Origin: Episyrphus balteatus
Lineage: Eukaryota; Arthropoda; Insecta; Diptera; Syrphidae
Assembly (NCBI RefSeq): GCF_945859705.1
Contig: NC_079136.1
Span: 79,484,867 to 79,548,866 of the forward strand
Length of the DNA: 64,000 nt
Reading direction: 5' to 3'
The position numbers and the translations under genes are program-made. The notes below the pieces were generated by a model. That model was not told where the DNA came from, made no database searches, and worked only from the letters and a program-made list of their open reading frames with translations. Within the stretch, counting starts at the first letter, position 1; the number at the start of each line of letters is the position of its first letter. Shown here in pieces: positions 46,200 through 57,870 of this stretch.

Positions 46200-47152
46200 C
46201 ACTGGTCAACAAGGTTTTTGCCACAACAACCAAAATATACTTTTCTAGTAGTTTTTGATATGCTGAACTCGAATCTGAAGTCAGAAAATTGTTATTGGCC
46301 TCCGTTTTTTAAATATTACCGTTAGAAAATGTCAAAAAACGTCATTTTGGCTGCTTTCGAGGTTATGTTTTTATGTGGGGTAATACATTGTGAATAAATT
46401 TGTAACGGTGGCTATAAGAACTGATTTTATTCTTTCAAAAAATGTTTAAAACTTTCCGATATCTCTTTTACTGCCCGAGATATTTAAAATTTAAATAGCG
46501 GTCTTTGAATCAGAAACAACACTGGCCAACCAAATTAAACTTTTTTTGCCACAAGAACCAACACATACTTTTCTGAAGGTTTTTCGGTTGCTGAGCTCGA
46601 ATCCACAATCAGAAAAATTTTATTAGCCTTAGTTCTTGAAATATTACCGTTATAAAATGCAAAATAAAGTTTTTTTTATAACGGTTATATTTCAAGAACG
46701 GAGGCTAATAAAATTTTTCTGATTGCGGATTCGAGCTCAGCAACCCAAAAACCTTCAGAAAAGTATATTTTGGTTCTTGTGGCAAAAATTCTGTGACCAG
46801 TGACTTAATCTTTAAATTAAGTTTAGTTTGTCTTTGGCTTATTAACTGAAACTTAAGATTTCTCGAGCAATAAAAGGGATATCGGGAAAATTTAAACAGT
46901 TTTTGAAAGTAGAATATCAGTTCTTATAATAACCGTTACAAATTTGTTTATAATGAATTACCCCACATAAAAACAGAACCTCGAAAACAGCCAAAATGAC
47001 GTTTTTTTAGCATTTTATAACGGTAATATTTCAAAAACGGAGGCCAATAAAATTTTTCTGACTTCAGATTCGGATTCAGCACCCCAAAAAATACTAGAAA
47101 AGTATATTTTGCTTCTTGTGGCAAAAAAAAAGTCAAATTTTGTTGACCAGTG
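46200..47152. mobile_element. CACTGG-ended foldback, 953 bp, TAA target duplication, empty site known
   Basis: The ends CACTGGTCAACAA and the complement of TTTGTTGACCAGTG are flanked by TAA (46197-46199, 47153-47155). Removing one TAA plus the element restores the copy B sequence (ATAAATTATTAAATAAA) with one mismatch. Long arms repeat inward, for example CCTCCGTTTTTTAAATATTA against the complement near 47030. A second, shorter foldback with the same ends sits in its loop. Confidence 0.85.
46520..46802. mobile_element. Inner CACTGG-ended foldback, 283 bp, nested in a relative
   Basis: CACTGGCCAACCAAATT at the left, TTCTGTGACCAGTG at the right. The arms pair almost throughout around a TTTTTATAACGGTTATAT centre. 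Its sequence is similar to the arms of the element that contains it. No target duplication can be seen. Confidence 0.7.
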
Positions 47153-47299
47153 TAATTAAATAAAAAGGAGATTATTAACAAAGTTATACCCTGTTTTGAA
47201 AGTAAAAAGACATAAATAGATAGTTTCTGGACAAAAAAGCTTCATAAAATCACCCAAAATTTAGCAAAATGGAATATAGAGTGACCCAGCAACTTTGTG

Positions 47300-47745
47300 C
47301 TACATTGATTAATGTGAAAATTACATTTCTTTAATGTGAAAACCACATTTTTAATGTAAAAAATATATTTTTTAATGTGAAAACTACATTATCAACGTAA
47401 AAACTACATTAAGTAATGTGAAAAAACACATTAATTTTGCAACGGACCACGAAAATGTATATGTATTTGTGTCTAGACTTCTCGTCGGTGAAATTTGGCG
47501 GATTTTGTGCGCAGGGATGTCGTTGTCGAAATAGTAGTAATATTTAAAAATATTGAGAACCAAACAGAAATATGAATGTTCATTTTACATAAATTATTAA
47601 ATAAAAGGAGGGTCTTAACGAAATTATACCCTGTTTTGAAAGTAAAAAGACATAAATACATAGTTTCTAGACAAAAAGGCTTTATAAAATCACACAAAAG
47701 TAAGCAAAAAGGAATAACGAGTGAAGCAGCGACTTCGTGCATTGA
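47300..47745 (+). repeat. Duplicated segment, copy B (uninterrupted)
   Basis: Counterpart of copy A. It preserves the empty site (about 47590-47606) of the 953-bp foldback. Opposing frames of 73 and 89 codons overlap here. The plus-strand frame is interrupted by stops in copy A, so coding is not supported. Confidence 0.75.
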
Positions 47746-47799
47746 AAGTATTGAAATATTGAAACGATTGTTAAGCTGTAATTTGCAAAACGCATGAAT

Positions 47800-49150
47800 T
47801 TGTAGATCGGGGGGTTTTTATTAAAAACTGACTAAACACTAGAAAATTTGACTTTCAAATCATCTCAAAATACATTAATGTATTTCGTAATTGTGCGTCA
47901 CAAAGTATCTCCTATAGAAAAAAAATAGTTTTCTACCATTTGGAGCGACATGGTGACGCAGCGTCAAAAAATCTCTTTGATGTGGAAAGCAGAAAATTGT
48001 GGACCATAGGTTTATGATCTATGCATACCTTAGTAAAAACTCCTTTCCTATCGACCATATGGCGGGACATGGCGCCGAATCAGCGCAGCGCGCCGGAACG
48101 GCAAAATATTCGCGTGCACAAAGCAGGTACTTAGAATACTTGTTTTTTAAGATGGTTTAAATGCATAAAAACATAACTTCTGAAAGCGAAAGGGTTATGA
48201 AAGCTATACGGAAACATCAATGAGAAAGCACTTCCTACCTACTTTTATACAAATATGTAATAAGTAGTAGGTAGTAGAAAAAGTAGTAAAATGAAAACCA
48301 GCATATTTAAAGAAGAAAAGCAATTTAAACCTAATTGAAATCATTCGAATAAAAAATCAAAATCAAAAATCATTTGAAAAACTAAAATTGTACTGATAGA
48401 TTTTAATGATAGCTATAACTGGTCCCTTAGTTATGAATTTGTTTCATACTACTTATTAAAAAGCTCCTGAATCCAGTGAATGTCACACTAGAAAATTTTT
48501 ATGAACCAAAATCAAATCATACTTTTTGACGCTATAGCAGTGTTTTCGTGAGAATTGAGTAAATCAAACAAAAAAAACTCACAAAATCCATCCAATTTCA
48601 TTCTAGTTGGAACACATTTTTTTTACATTCCATAGTTTCACATTGTTGCAAAACATTTATGTATTCCAACTCACTTTTATTGGAAGTAAAAAGATAAAGT
48701 TATTCCCAGTAAGATTGTATAAGGATGTATGAAAGATTTTTATTTAATTGTACTACGAAGTCTCATGAAAACATGGCTTGCTTAGCCAAAATATCGGGTT
48801 TCGAAAACCACAGAAAATGTTATTCGTTTCAAAGAAATAAATAAATAAATTTTTAACAAAAGCTAATAATTGTTCGATTGTAATATTTCTTTTCAAAAAC
48901 GTTTCTTTGGGTCATTTGACATTGATTTATGCTGTATTTGTGTTTTAAAACGAGTAAAAACAACCTAAATAATACATTAGAGTAGAGTTAGAGTAGTTTT
49001 CCTGATCAATGTACATAACTGACCGCATAAAAAGGCTTCTAATTAAAATTTATAATTTTGGAGTAGAGGTCGATTAAATTTTTAAATTGAAATTATTCAA
49101 TCGCTTCACTTTAAAATAAAAATAATTTTCATTTTTCTATTTTTCCTTTA
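47800..49150. other. No gene recognised
   Basis: A somewhat less AT-rich patch at 48040-48115 (GGCGGGACATGGCGCCGAAT) gives no long open frame. The rest is low-complexity. No element ends found. Confidence 0.4.
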
Positions 49151-49159
49151 TTAAGGCTT

Positions 49160-49960
49160 TTATATTATTCATATACATTGTTTCAATGTGAAAAATACAT
49201 TTTTTTTTGCAACGGATCGCGAATATGTTTATGTATAAGTATTGACTCCCACTCACAAAAATTTGGCGTTTAAAAATCTTTTTTATATTATTCATATCAT
49301 TTTGATGTTAAAAATGTAAAAATTACATTGATGCATAAATGCCTGTATATCAAAAATATATAAAAATATTGGAATATATTCAATGAAACTATCATTTACA
49401 AATTCATTAAATTTAACATTTCGATTATCAAAACCTTTCTATTGATTGAGGATTTGCATTCAATATATTTTCAATATTAAATATGTTGAATTAATATTAT
49501 TTGCATTTCATATTAATTTTACATTTTCAATATCAAAATCTTTTAAACAATGTAGAATTTCCATTTTTTTCTTTTACATTTTCATATCAATTTCACATTT
49601 TCGAAAATGATTTTCATTTTCATATCAATTTTACATTTTCAATATCAAAATCTTTCAAATAATGTAGAATTTACATTTTTTTTTTTACATTTTCATATCA
49701 ATTTCACATTTTCGAAATCGAAAACTTAAAATAATGTGAAATTACCATTTAATTTGGATATTTACATTCAAAAATGTCCAATTGATATGGCAGATTTTCG
49801 AAGAAGATTTGATATTTTTTTTTGACATTGAAATGTGAATTTGCCATTGTAAAAAAAATGTGAAACTAACAAGAAAAATGTGAGTTAGACATTTTTCAAC
49901 GTATAAAACACATTTTTTTCCGTTAATTTCAGTTATTTTTAAATTTTTGAATAAATTTTG
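49160..49960. repeat. Degenerate TTTTCATATCAATTTYACAT repeat tract
   Basis: The phrase ATTTTCATATCAATTTTACA (or TTTCACA) followed by TTTTCAATATCAAAATCTTT and AATGTAGAATTTACAT recurs three to four times between 49500 and 49740. A decayed member of the duplicated segment (TTTGCAACGGATCGCGAATA) is at 49205. Confidence 0.55.
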
Positions 49961-50491
49961 GGTTGATATGACGAAATGTTAATTTTACATTGCAATTTTT
50001 TTTTCGGTGCACATAATGTAGTTAGTCGTTAAAGATTCAATGAACAAATTAATATTTTGTATAGGTTTTTAGAAAATGGAAAATAACGAAAACTTCTTTT
50101 GCTTAAAAAAATTTGTTTTTTAGTATTAAGTTTAAATTTAAATTTAGAAAAGTTAGATAATAGATTCTAATTAACAAATATTTTATAAAAGTGAGTGTGT
50201 GATGACAGTCGGCAGCGGCTCACAAACTACTTCTAATGTCTTTACATCACTTATCTATAAGAACAATCTTTAAAATTCAAACAAATCCAATGAGGGCGTA
50301 TGCAAGAAAAAGATACAAAGTGAGCGTAGTAAATAAACCCTTAAAAATTCCTTAAAATTTTTCATTATCGATCCATTGCTTTTTTCGAGAAACAAATAGT
50401 TATGTTATAAAAAATGTGGACGTGGTAGAGGGCGATTTGTTTTTTTTTTTTTTGTAAGAATTTCCCCAGCCGTTATTGTGAATATACACTA

Positions 50492-50640
50492 GGGTGGTCC
50501 TTATTTTACTCTTTTGCGAGAATTGACTCCGACGCCCCCTTGTTTGGTTCCAAATCAGGAAAAAAATTAGGAGGTTTTTTTTTCCTGATTTGCAACCAAT
50601 ATAGGGGGCGTCCCCAATTTTTTTTTCCTAAGGACCACCC
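50492..50640. mobile_element. 149-bp hairpin MITE, ends GGGTGGTCCTTA, TA-flanked
   Basis: GGGTGGTCCTTATTTT at the left pairs with AAGGACCACCC at the right, and the middle pairs as GGGGGCG/CGCCCCC and AAATCAGGAAAAAAA/TTTCCTGATTT. TA lies on both sides (50490-50491, 50641-50642). Confidence 0.8.
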
Positions 50641-50642
50641 TA

Positions 50643-51098
50643 ACATACACAAAATACTGTAGGAAATTTAATGCTCTAAAACTTGGTCATATAAAATTTT
50701 GTTGTAGAATTAGGTACCCATTCCTAAAAAAAAACCAGAAATAAGACCAAAAAAAAAAAAAGAAAAAAATCGTGAAAAAATGGCTTTCATGACCTGCCCT
50801 GCTGGAAATTACAGTAAAATCACCTGCGAAACTTATATAGACCGATCAATTCTGAATAATATGCTTTTTGATTCAGCTGTACTGTATAAATTAAAAAAAA
50901 ATCTCTATCATCTATTTTGTATTGTATCTATTTGTATCATCTATTTTGTATGGGAAATCTTAAAACTCAAATCTTGATTTTTAGGGAATTTTTTTTTTGG
51001 CCATTTACAACCGATTTTTGAAATAAGAGCGACGAAAATCGATGGTCGCCTTAAAAAAAAGCACCCTAATGTTCATATATGGGTGACCCAACAGTTTG
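50643..51098. other. No gene supported
   Basis: A 65-codon plus-strand frame (50780-50977) lacks any recognisable motif. It is followed by GGTCGCCTTAAAAAAAAGCA and CACCCTAATG, which resembles a decayed element end related to the GGGTGGTCC family. Confidence 0.35.
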
Positions 51099-51100
51099 TA

Positions 51101-52080
51101 GGGGAGAGTGGGGCCAAATGTAACACTTTTTTCTAAAATCGATGGTTCTCCTACAAATTTGAAAGTGGGTCAACCACACCTTTTTTAAATTAAAGACCCA
51201 TGTTTTAGCTCCAAGATCCATCATAAAAATTAAGCAAAACATAACGGTAATGTTGAAAAATAAAGCTTCCAAAAAAAAAATCGTGTTGTTTCAACTTACC
51301 CCACATACGGGGCAAAGTGTAACACATACCGGGGTAGGTTGTACCAAAAACTAAAAATAAGCGAAAAATACCTTTATTTGTTTATATTTATTTATTTTTA
51401 ATTAATAACAATAAAAACAAACCTCAGTCATGAAATTTTGGTGCAAATTTGTAAAAAGTAGAGCAAATCCAAGATTTCCAGAGAAAATTTGACAGTAGTC
51501 TTAAATAAAAGTTATTCGAATTCATAAATTGTTTTATAAGCTTTATGAATTCAAGTGGTGGTTCAAAAATGTGTTTCCAATTTCAAAATAAATACAAATT
51601 CAATTACAAGCATTCATATTCAGGGTTGTTAATTATATTAGGTAAACAATTTTTCAGTATAGGTAGGTTTTTACATGGTACAACTTGCCCCGGAAAAATG
51701 TTACAACTAGCCCCAGCATGAAATTTGGCACATAAAATCAATTTAAAAAAAAAGCGAAACTGATATAGACAAAACATATACACGCAATTTGAGCCAAAAC
51801 ACAGTTGCATATGACAAAAAAACACTTAGCACTCTATCTTTTTCGGGTAAAGAGGTAGACCAAAAATAAAATTTAAAAAAAAAGTTACAAACATGGATTT
51901 TTTGGGCACCACTAGTGTAACTTCTCACCCTGTCGTCTAATCTTCATCTGTAGAAAATGTGCCGGTAGATATGCAAAAATTGAGAATTTTTCTCCTTTAC
52001 GCGTTTCTTAATATTGAAAGGAACATCGCTTTTTTTAGCTGTTAATTCTTACCCCTGTTACATTTAGCCCCACTCTCCCC
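51101..52080. mobile_element. TIR element, 980 bp, ends GGGGAGAGTGGGGC, TA-flanked
   Basis: GGGGAGAGTGGGGCCAAATG with GTAACA at the left and the complement of TGTTACATTTAGCCCCACTC at the right. TA is on each side (51099-51100, 52081-52082). Internal CAACTTACCCCACA, CAACTTGCCCCGG and CAACTAGCCCCAGC repeat the terminal theme several times. Non-coding. Confidence 0.85.
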
Positions 52081-52082
52081 TA

Positions 52083-53700
52083 CCACCCCCAAAATATTTT
52101 TTTGCTCATTCGATAGAGAGTTGGGTGAATATCATAAGCCTGATTTTTCGCACTAGTGAAATTCACCTTTTGGCCGCGATCTTGGATTTTAGTTTAGTTT
52201 TTATTAAATATCTCGACTTCCGTTCATCCTTGGTAAAAGTTGGATAGACAAAAATCGTAGACAATTAAGTTTCGCGTCTCTTATGTTAAGAACACTTTTT
52301 CGATATTCTGAATATTAAAAAGGTAACAAGCCAAAAAAGAAAAAAAAAGAAAATTTTTAAGTTTTAAACAGTTTATATCAAGATATAAGATTGTTCCCCT
52401 TAAAATTCTCTACAACTCTGTTATTAATTTTTTTTATATCGCTATAAATACAAAAGTTATTACTACTTTTTTGTTAAAAACTTTTAATTAGAATTAACAG
52501 AAGTAGAGATATTTATGTACAAACTGCTGGGTCAAATTATAAATGCACTGGAATATTTTTGATCTTTTTTTTGATATTGTAATTAGTATTTTACTATTAA
52601 CCAACCACCCAACTTTTCTCTGTTTTAACAAGTTGCTTGTAAATTTATGTTTAATTATATTGTCTGTAAAGTGAACTAGAACTTTAATATTATACCGAAA
52701 CAAAAATTATTTATCTATTAACAATTTGGTTCACATACAAAATGCAAGAATATTGAATTTTACGAAAAGGATGGTAGTCGTATGTACCATTTTAATGTGT
52801 AGGTAGGTATGCATTGTGTTTAATTTGAAATGCAAATTTTATCGAAGCCACATTTAAAACTTTCTGAAATCCTGTCTCTAAATAGACATAGAGACACCTG
52901 ACCAGAAAAAAAAAAGTTGAGTTTGCATTTGAAGTTTAAATTAGGTAGGTAGATTTTGGCAAGTTTTGCCCATCTGTGTGGTGGTGGAAAATATAAAACT
53001 TTTTGCCAACAACCACATTTTTAGCTACACTTTTTTACACTTTTGATCTGAGAGTTGTACCGTGGACTAACCATATACTACCATCCAAACTATATCCTTA
53101 TTAAATTTGCATTGAAAAGTTTTTTTTTTTTTTTTGTCTATTCATTTATTGGTTTCTAAATAAGTTTTATTTCGTGCATTGAAAATCGATTTACTATGCT
53201 AATGGAAATTGTGGTTCGGGATTTTGGACTAAATGAAAAGTTGACAATCGAAAACTTTGACCTTCTTATTTCTTTAAACGTACCTAGCTAGATATTTATG
53301 TAAATGCTAAAATTAAAAAAAAAATGTTATAAGTTTGACTTCTTACTCCTTATTATATTATACCTAGATACTCTATTCTAAGTTTGGCAGCTATGAGAAC
53401 AAAACAAAAAAAACTATTTGCACGTTTTTCAAATTTAAGCAGTTGTTTAAACTTAAACAACATAATATTAATAATAATTTAAAAAAAAATTGTTTTCGTG
53501 TCGTATTTTCTTGAAGAATTGCTTAGCAAAATATTTTTTAGAAATTGTAGTTACTAGGCTTACGCAGAAACGGGACGATATGTCAATACATTATACAAAG
53601 TAACATGCACAGTAGGGAGAAAAATAGAGTAAATGACTCTTATGTTAAAAGTTGCTTGGAATATAAAAGCTTTTTAAAAAATTATAAAAGTTTTTTTTTA
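52083..53700. other. No gene recognised
   Basis: No supported frame or element ends. The 69-codon minus-strand frame at 52494-52703 has no motif. A GTAGGTAGGTA-type short repeat is at about 52799 and 52945. Confidence 0.45.
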
Positions 53701-53713
53701 AATATCTAAAAAT

Positions 53714-53779
53714 AATTGCTGTTAAAGGTTTTTTTAGGTTTTTTTTTTGTCTCGCCTAAAAAAACCTTTAACAGCAATT
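53714..53779. repeat. Perfect 25-bp hairpin, 16-nt loop
   Basis: AATTGCTGTTAAAGGTTTTT with TTAGG (53714-53738) is exactly complementary to 53755-53779. It lies 80 bp upstream of the hammerhead-like motif at 53858. The arms are too perfect and the loop too T-rich to call a miRNA precursor. Confidence 0.85.
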
Positions 53780-53857
53780 AATTGGAGATCAAAAGATTAA
53801 AGATAAGTATTTATTCTATACGTTTTAGCATTTTTTTAGAATTATTTTTTCTTAGTC

Positions 53858-53890
53858 CTGAAGAAGCGTGTAAGCACACGTGAAACGTCG
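53858..53890 (+). ncRNA. Hammerhead-like motif CTGAAGA...GAAACGTCG
   Basis: CTGAAGA (53858-53864), one base, a 6-bp stem GCGTGT/ACACGT with an AAGC loop, then GAAACGTCG. The arrangement, including the one-base offset, parallels the minus-strand motif at 19637-19664. Sequences of this kind occur at the ends of Penelope-like elements, but no RT or endonuclease frame is near. Catalytic ability is uncertain. Confidence 0.4.
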
Positions 53891-54224
53891 ACAAAGAAGT
53901 TTAGATAAAATCGAAACAAGACCTATACTGCCCATAATCTCGTAAAGGCCCTAACTACAAAATTTTCGATTTTGATTTTTTTACATTTTGTCAAAATACT
54001 TTTTCCGACTGTTGTAGGTTCATTATAGAAAACTAAAACGTTAAATCTAGTCAACATTGATATTTTAACTCTCAAAGCTAAATTTTCACTATCCACTTAA
54101 AATTAAAAAATGTCAAAATGATATGATAAAATATCAAAATTGATATTTTAATTGTTGGGTGACTTTTGTCACTCAAAAATATTAATTTGATAGCTGTTAT
54201 TATCAATTTTTTTTTTGCGGTGTG

Positions 54225-54375
54225 GCTTAGGCTACAGCTCGAAATAGAGACAGACAAACAGACAAAACAGACAGAATTGCGGGACTCACTTTTTTGGCAT
54301 TCTCCCTCATCGTAATGTCATGACTGATTGTTATCTAAAGTGTGATTTTTTGTACGAATCTTTAACTTGCAAGTA
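54225..54375 (+). repeat. Distal fragment of the hairpin-end repeat family
   Basis: GACAGACAAACAGACAAAAC, GACTCACTTTTTTGGCATTC and CATCGTAATGTCATG match the distal part of copy 1 (2550-2620). The preceding TTTTTTTTTGCGGTG (54205-54219) resembles the CACCG-ended element termini. Confidence 0.5.
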
Positions 54376-56590
54376 CATTTTATATGATAAAAAAATAAAC
54401 CAAAAAGTTATATGGTAGCTATGAGTATGTATGTTAAAACAAAACATTTTGTATGTTTTATAAAGATAAGTAAGACTTAAACTTAAGTAAGACCCTACAA
54501 GGGTCACTGTGGTGTATGTGTAATTTGTTTTTACTGAAAAAATATAACGGTTTAATGATTCTCTTGCCTGTTAATTAATTTGATTAGTTGAATGAATACA
54601 AAACAAATTCACTGCAAATTTTGTTTCCGTAGAATTCTCCTTTGGACTTAGAGGAACATTAAAAACATGAACCAGTAATGCAGTCTTCAAGTTATACAGT
54701 AGTTGTCAAAGATGTTTAATTTAAATACTATATTAAAAAACTAACTTAAACGATACTTTTTTTAGTTTGATTAATCATTTCCTCAGTCACTCTTTTCTGA
54801 GAAATTAAACAAAAAAAAAAGCAATGGAGAACTTTAGATGCGATGCAATGTAGAGTGAAATTCTTTGTCGAAACTAATCATACAAATTCTTGAATTCATT
54901 TTCTAAGTTTTAAGGTTATATAGTTTTGTTTGCCTTCAAAAGTTAAAGTCTTTAGTTCTGTTTAAAAAAAATACTTTCTTTTTCGGTTCTCATTAAATCC
55001 CGTATTCAACCTCTTCGTTTTTATTTATCAGATACTAGTTACTTCTTCAAAAGAAAAAGAAAATCAAGTTGGTTTTCACTGGAAACAACATAATACAAAA
55101 ATATACAAGAAAAAAGTAGATTAAATAGGATATAAACGCGCTTCGCTTGGTTAAATTGAAGCGTATATATTCGATTTTCTTGCTATCCAATCCATTTCAA
55201 TCCCTTTGCATTATTGCAATTTTATTTATTTCAATTTAGCTGACGATGTCGATGGAATCAGCAGCTCGCTTAATGTCTGCCAATTTTATTCGAAACTTAA
55301 CTTTCTTATTTCTTATTCATTGGCGTTTGTTATGTTGAAAGGACCAAAAGATTCAGTTGAAATAAATTGAAGGATTCCTTTGCCTTTCCATGGCAAAACT
55401 TAATAAGTAATAAACTAATTAAAAAGTTTAAAAGGCAAAGATTTAAGTTTTCTGGGTAAAGAAAATTCCCACAGTTCAATTTGTAAAAAGTTTAAGTCAT
55501 TACATTAGCTTGCAGTGGGTTGCCCTAGAAGCTAACTGGTATCCATTAACAGTTCTTGTGACGAGTTCTTCTATAAGAAATAAGTCTAAAACAAATTAAG
55601 TCATTTGAATGAACGAGTTTGACATTTATATATAAACAATGTTCAGTTCTATTGTTCTTTTTGTGACTAAAAGTTTAGTTTGCTTGGTTCATGGTTTCGG
55701 AATATACAAAAGTGATGAGAAGTTGTGAGAAAGTACCTACATTACCCTGAAAAAAAAACTAATTACAAAACATGAACACAATACTCATCATTTTTTAAAA
55801 AATATTTTCTCGCTATAGGAATATTTAATTAAAATCAATCTATACCAATATTTCTAATTTTTTACCCCTTAAAATATTCCAAAGCCTAGCCTACTCCATG
55901 AACTTGATATTAAATTTTAAAAGATAAAAAAAAAATATTTATCAAGTTTGACAATTCTGAAAATAGATTTTCAATAAAAATAAAACCTAAACCCTAACTT
56001 ATATCCTTCTCCAAGGACCAACTTTCCCAAGGAGCCGAAATTATTTTCAAATCGAATTAAACCCAAGGGTGAAGTGATAATATAAAAATTATAACGAAAG
56101 TTCAACACTTCAGTTATCCTGTTCCCTTAACATCCATCCCCATCCACCAACCCCAACTCAACTGAAATCCCAAGGCTGATTCTTAGTACTGTAGTTTGAA
56201 AAATACCGATTGAAGGCTAAAGTCAACCGTAATTAAAAACCTATTAAAACCCCTTTTGACTGCAATAAATTAATCGAGTTATTCCCAGTTTGTAAGTAAT
56301 TTACTCTGAAGAACAATTTTCACACAGCCTCTACACTTTTAGAGAATTGTGAAAATGAAATAGGTTTTCCCAAAAAAATATATACATATGTAACCAACTC
56401 ATATTATACGTTAATTATAATACTGGTCGTTTTGAAATATACACTTTTCACTCGTTCCGAACAACTCTATGTATACTAACGCGGTGGCGAGTGGCAGCGG
56501 CATAAGGGTAAAAAGAAAAAAAATTACTATAACGAAATCATTTATGCTCCCGAAACAGTTGTTCACCTTTTATAAAGACATTGTTCACAG
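54376..56590. other. Unique-looking intergenic or intronic DNA, no gene
   Basis: No supported open frame or element ends. A short stem (CGCTTCG/TTGAAGCG) is at 55138-55168. From about 55970 the GC content rises modestly towards the possible promoter at 56.6 kb. Confidence 0.4.
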
Positions 56591-56601
56591 GGATTTGTAC
56601 T

Positions 56602-56736
56602 TTATATAGTGCGGGTATTCTCCCGAGTCCTGATTCCAGCACATAGCAAATATAATCATGTTGGCAGAGTAGAAGAGAATTTTACATTCACAATATTCTG
56701 CGTTAAATAATTGCAAGCTAAACGTTCCAGGTAAGT
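56602..56736 (+). promoter_or_regulatory. Possible promoter and untranslated first exon
   Basis: TTATATA (56602-56608) precedes GCGGGTATTCTCCCGAGTCC and a possible start near 56632. About 100 bp later CCAG|GTAAGT (56727-56736) is a consensus donor. The presumptive exon contains only a four-codon upstream frame. If real, the coding exons lie downstream, perhaps beyond 64 kb. No acceptor can be assigned here. Confidence 0.35.
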
Positions 56737-57327
56737 CATGTTAATTAAATTTTAAGCAAATTGTACTGGAGTATGGTCGCGTGTGCTTTGGACAGTACTT
56801 TGCCATTGTTTTGATAAATTGAAGACAGACTTTTTAAGCAGTAAAATTAATAGAAGTTATTACTGTTGCACAACGTTGGTGTCCAATTTTTTTTTTTATT
56901 CATATACTCATGGGACAGAACGGCTGGAAGTTGTGGACATAATAATTGTTTGGTAAGGAAAGAGAATTTGCCATTTAGTGGATAAGGATTTTAAATTTTA
57001 CTCTTTTTAATGTAGTTATGTTTAAAACAAATTTTTTAAGGTTATGGTCTTCATTTCTTTTCTTAAGGTGTTTTTGTTTTTAATTTTTTTTTTTTTTTTA
57101 ATTAAAGTAAAATTTAAGTACTACGACTTTCAATTTCATAAAAATTATTTTTGTCATTTCGTATTTTCTTATAGCATTTGGTTGGTACGGATATTAATGC
57201 CTAAATAAGAAAAAGACCAACAATTTACCACTGAGTGCGAACGGCTTAGCCCAGATGCAATGTTTAATTTCAATGGTACATGAATATTGACTAGTCGAAG
57301 CCTTTTTCGATTATCGAATTGGGACTA

Positions 57328-57868
57328 CACTTAAGAGCAAAAAAACGGAATCAAAAAAGATAATTTTTATTTAAAACAAAAATTGCAATGGATAAAATAA
57401 TGTTTCTTCAAGTTTTATGGTCTCATTTAAAAGCTTGAATTTTTTACTTTTAATTGTTGGTAAAAACTTCAAAATGCATACGATAGTATCATAGCTATGT
57501 CAATAAATTGCACTTCATTTTTTTCTAAATGTTAAATTTTCTTGATATTCTCTGCTTCAATTTCAGTTTTTTTTCCTACCGTTACTATTGACGTTATCTG
57601 TCAATAAATTGCACTTAATTTTTTTAAAATGTTAAATTTTCCAGATACTCTCTGTTTCAGTTTCAGTCTTTTTTTGCTTACATGCTTCATTTATGTTGAT
57701 TGGATCCTTATAAAGTGAACGGGTTTTAAAGTTCCTAGTATTGATTTAAAGCCTTTGTTTCAAGCTTTTTAATGGTGCAATTAACATTCATGTATGTCAA
57801 TTACATCCTGGCCAATTAACGTTTTAAAAAAACGCAAAAGTTTGATTCCATTTTTTTGCTCCTAAGTG
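57328..57868. mobile_element. TIR element, 541 bp, ends CACTTAAGAGCAAAAAAA, TA-flanked
   Basis: CACTTAAGAGCAAAAAAACG at the left and the complement of TTTTTTTGCTCCTAAGTG at the right, extending into GGAATCAAA. TA on each side (57326-57327, 57869-57870). A roughly 104-bp direct repeat inside is marked by TGTCAATAAATTGCACTT at 57497 and 57600. Confidence 0.8.
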
Positions 57869-57870
57869 TA

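Larger units (their letters stand above)
45885..47290 (+). repeat. Duplicated segment, copy A, carrying a nested foldback
   Basis: Outside its insertion it matches copy B (47300-47745) in order: minisatellite, CACGAAAACGTCTATGTATT, CTCGTCGGTGAAATTTGGCG, GGATGTCGTTG, AACCAAACAGAGATATGAAT, then TATACCCTGTTTTGAAAGTA and TAGTTTCTGGACAAAAA. Copy B is contiguous where copy A holds 46200-47152. Confidence 0.75.
43543..50009. mobile_element. 6.5-kb block bounded by inverted CACCGAAAAAAAA ends
   Basis: CACCGAAAAAAAAATTTACA at the left and the complement of GCAATTTTTTTTTTCGGTG at the right are the only strong inverted ends that bracket this compositionally distinct stretch. ATTACA/ATGTAA-type words fill both flanks. 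No convincing target duplication is present, so the block could be two unrelated ends or several nested elements rather than a single transposon. Confidence 0.4.

Noticed and set aside
47473..47797. Opposing 89- and 73-codon frames in duplicated segment copy B
   Set aside because: The plus-strand frame is interrupted by stops and indels in copy A, and the minus-strand frame is not maintained there either; both overlap repeat sequence.
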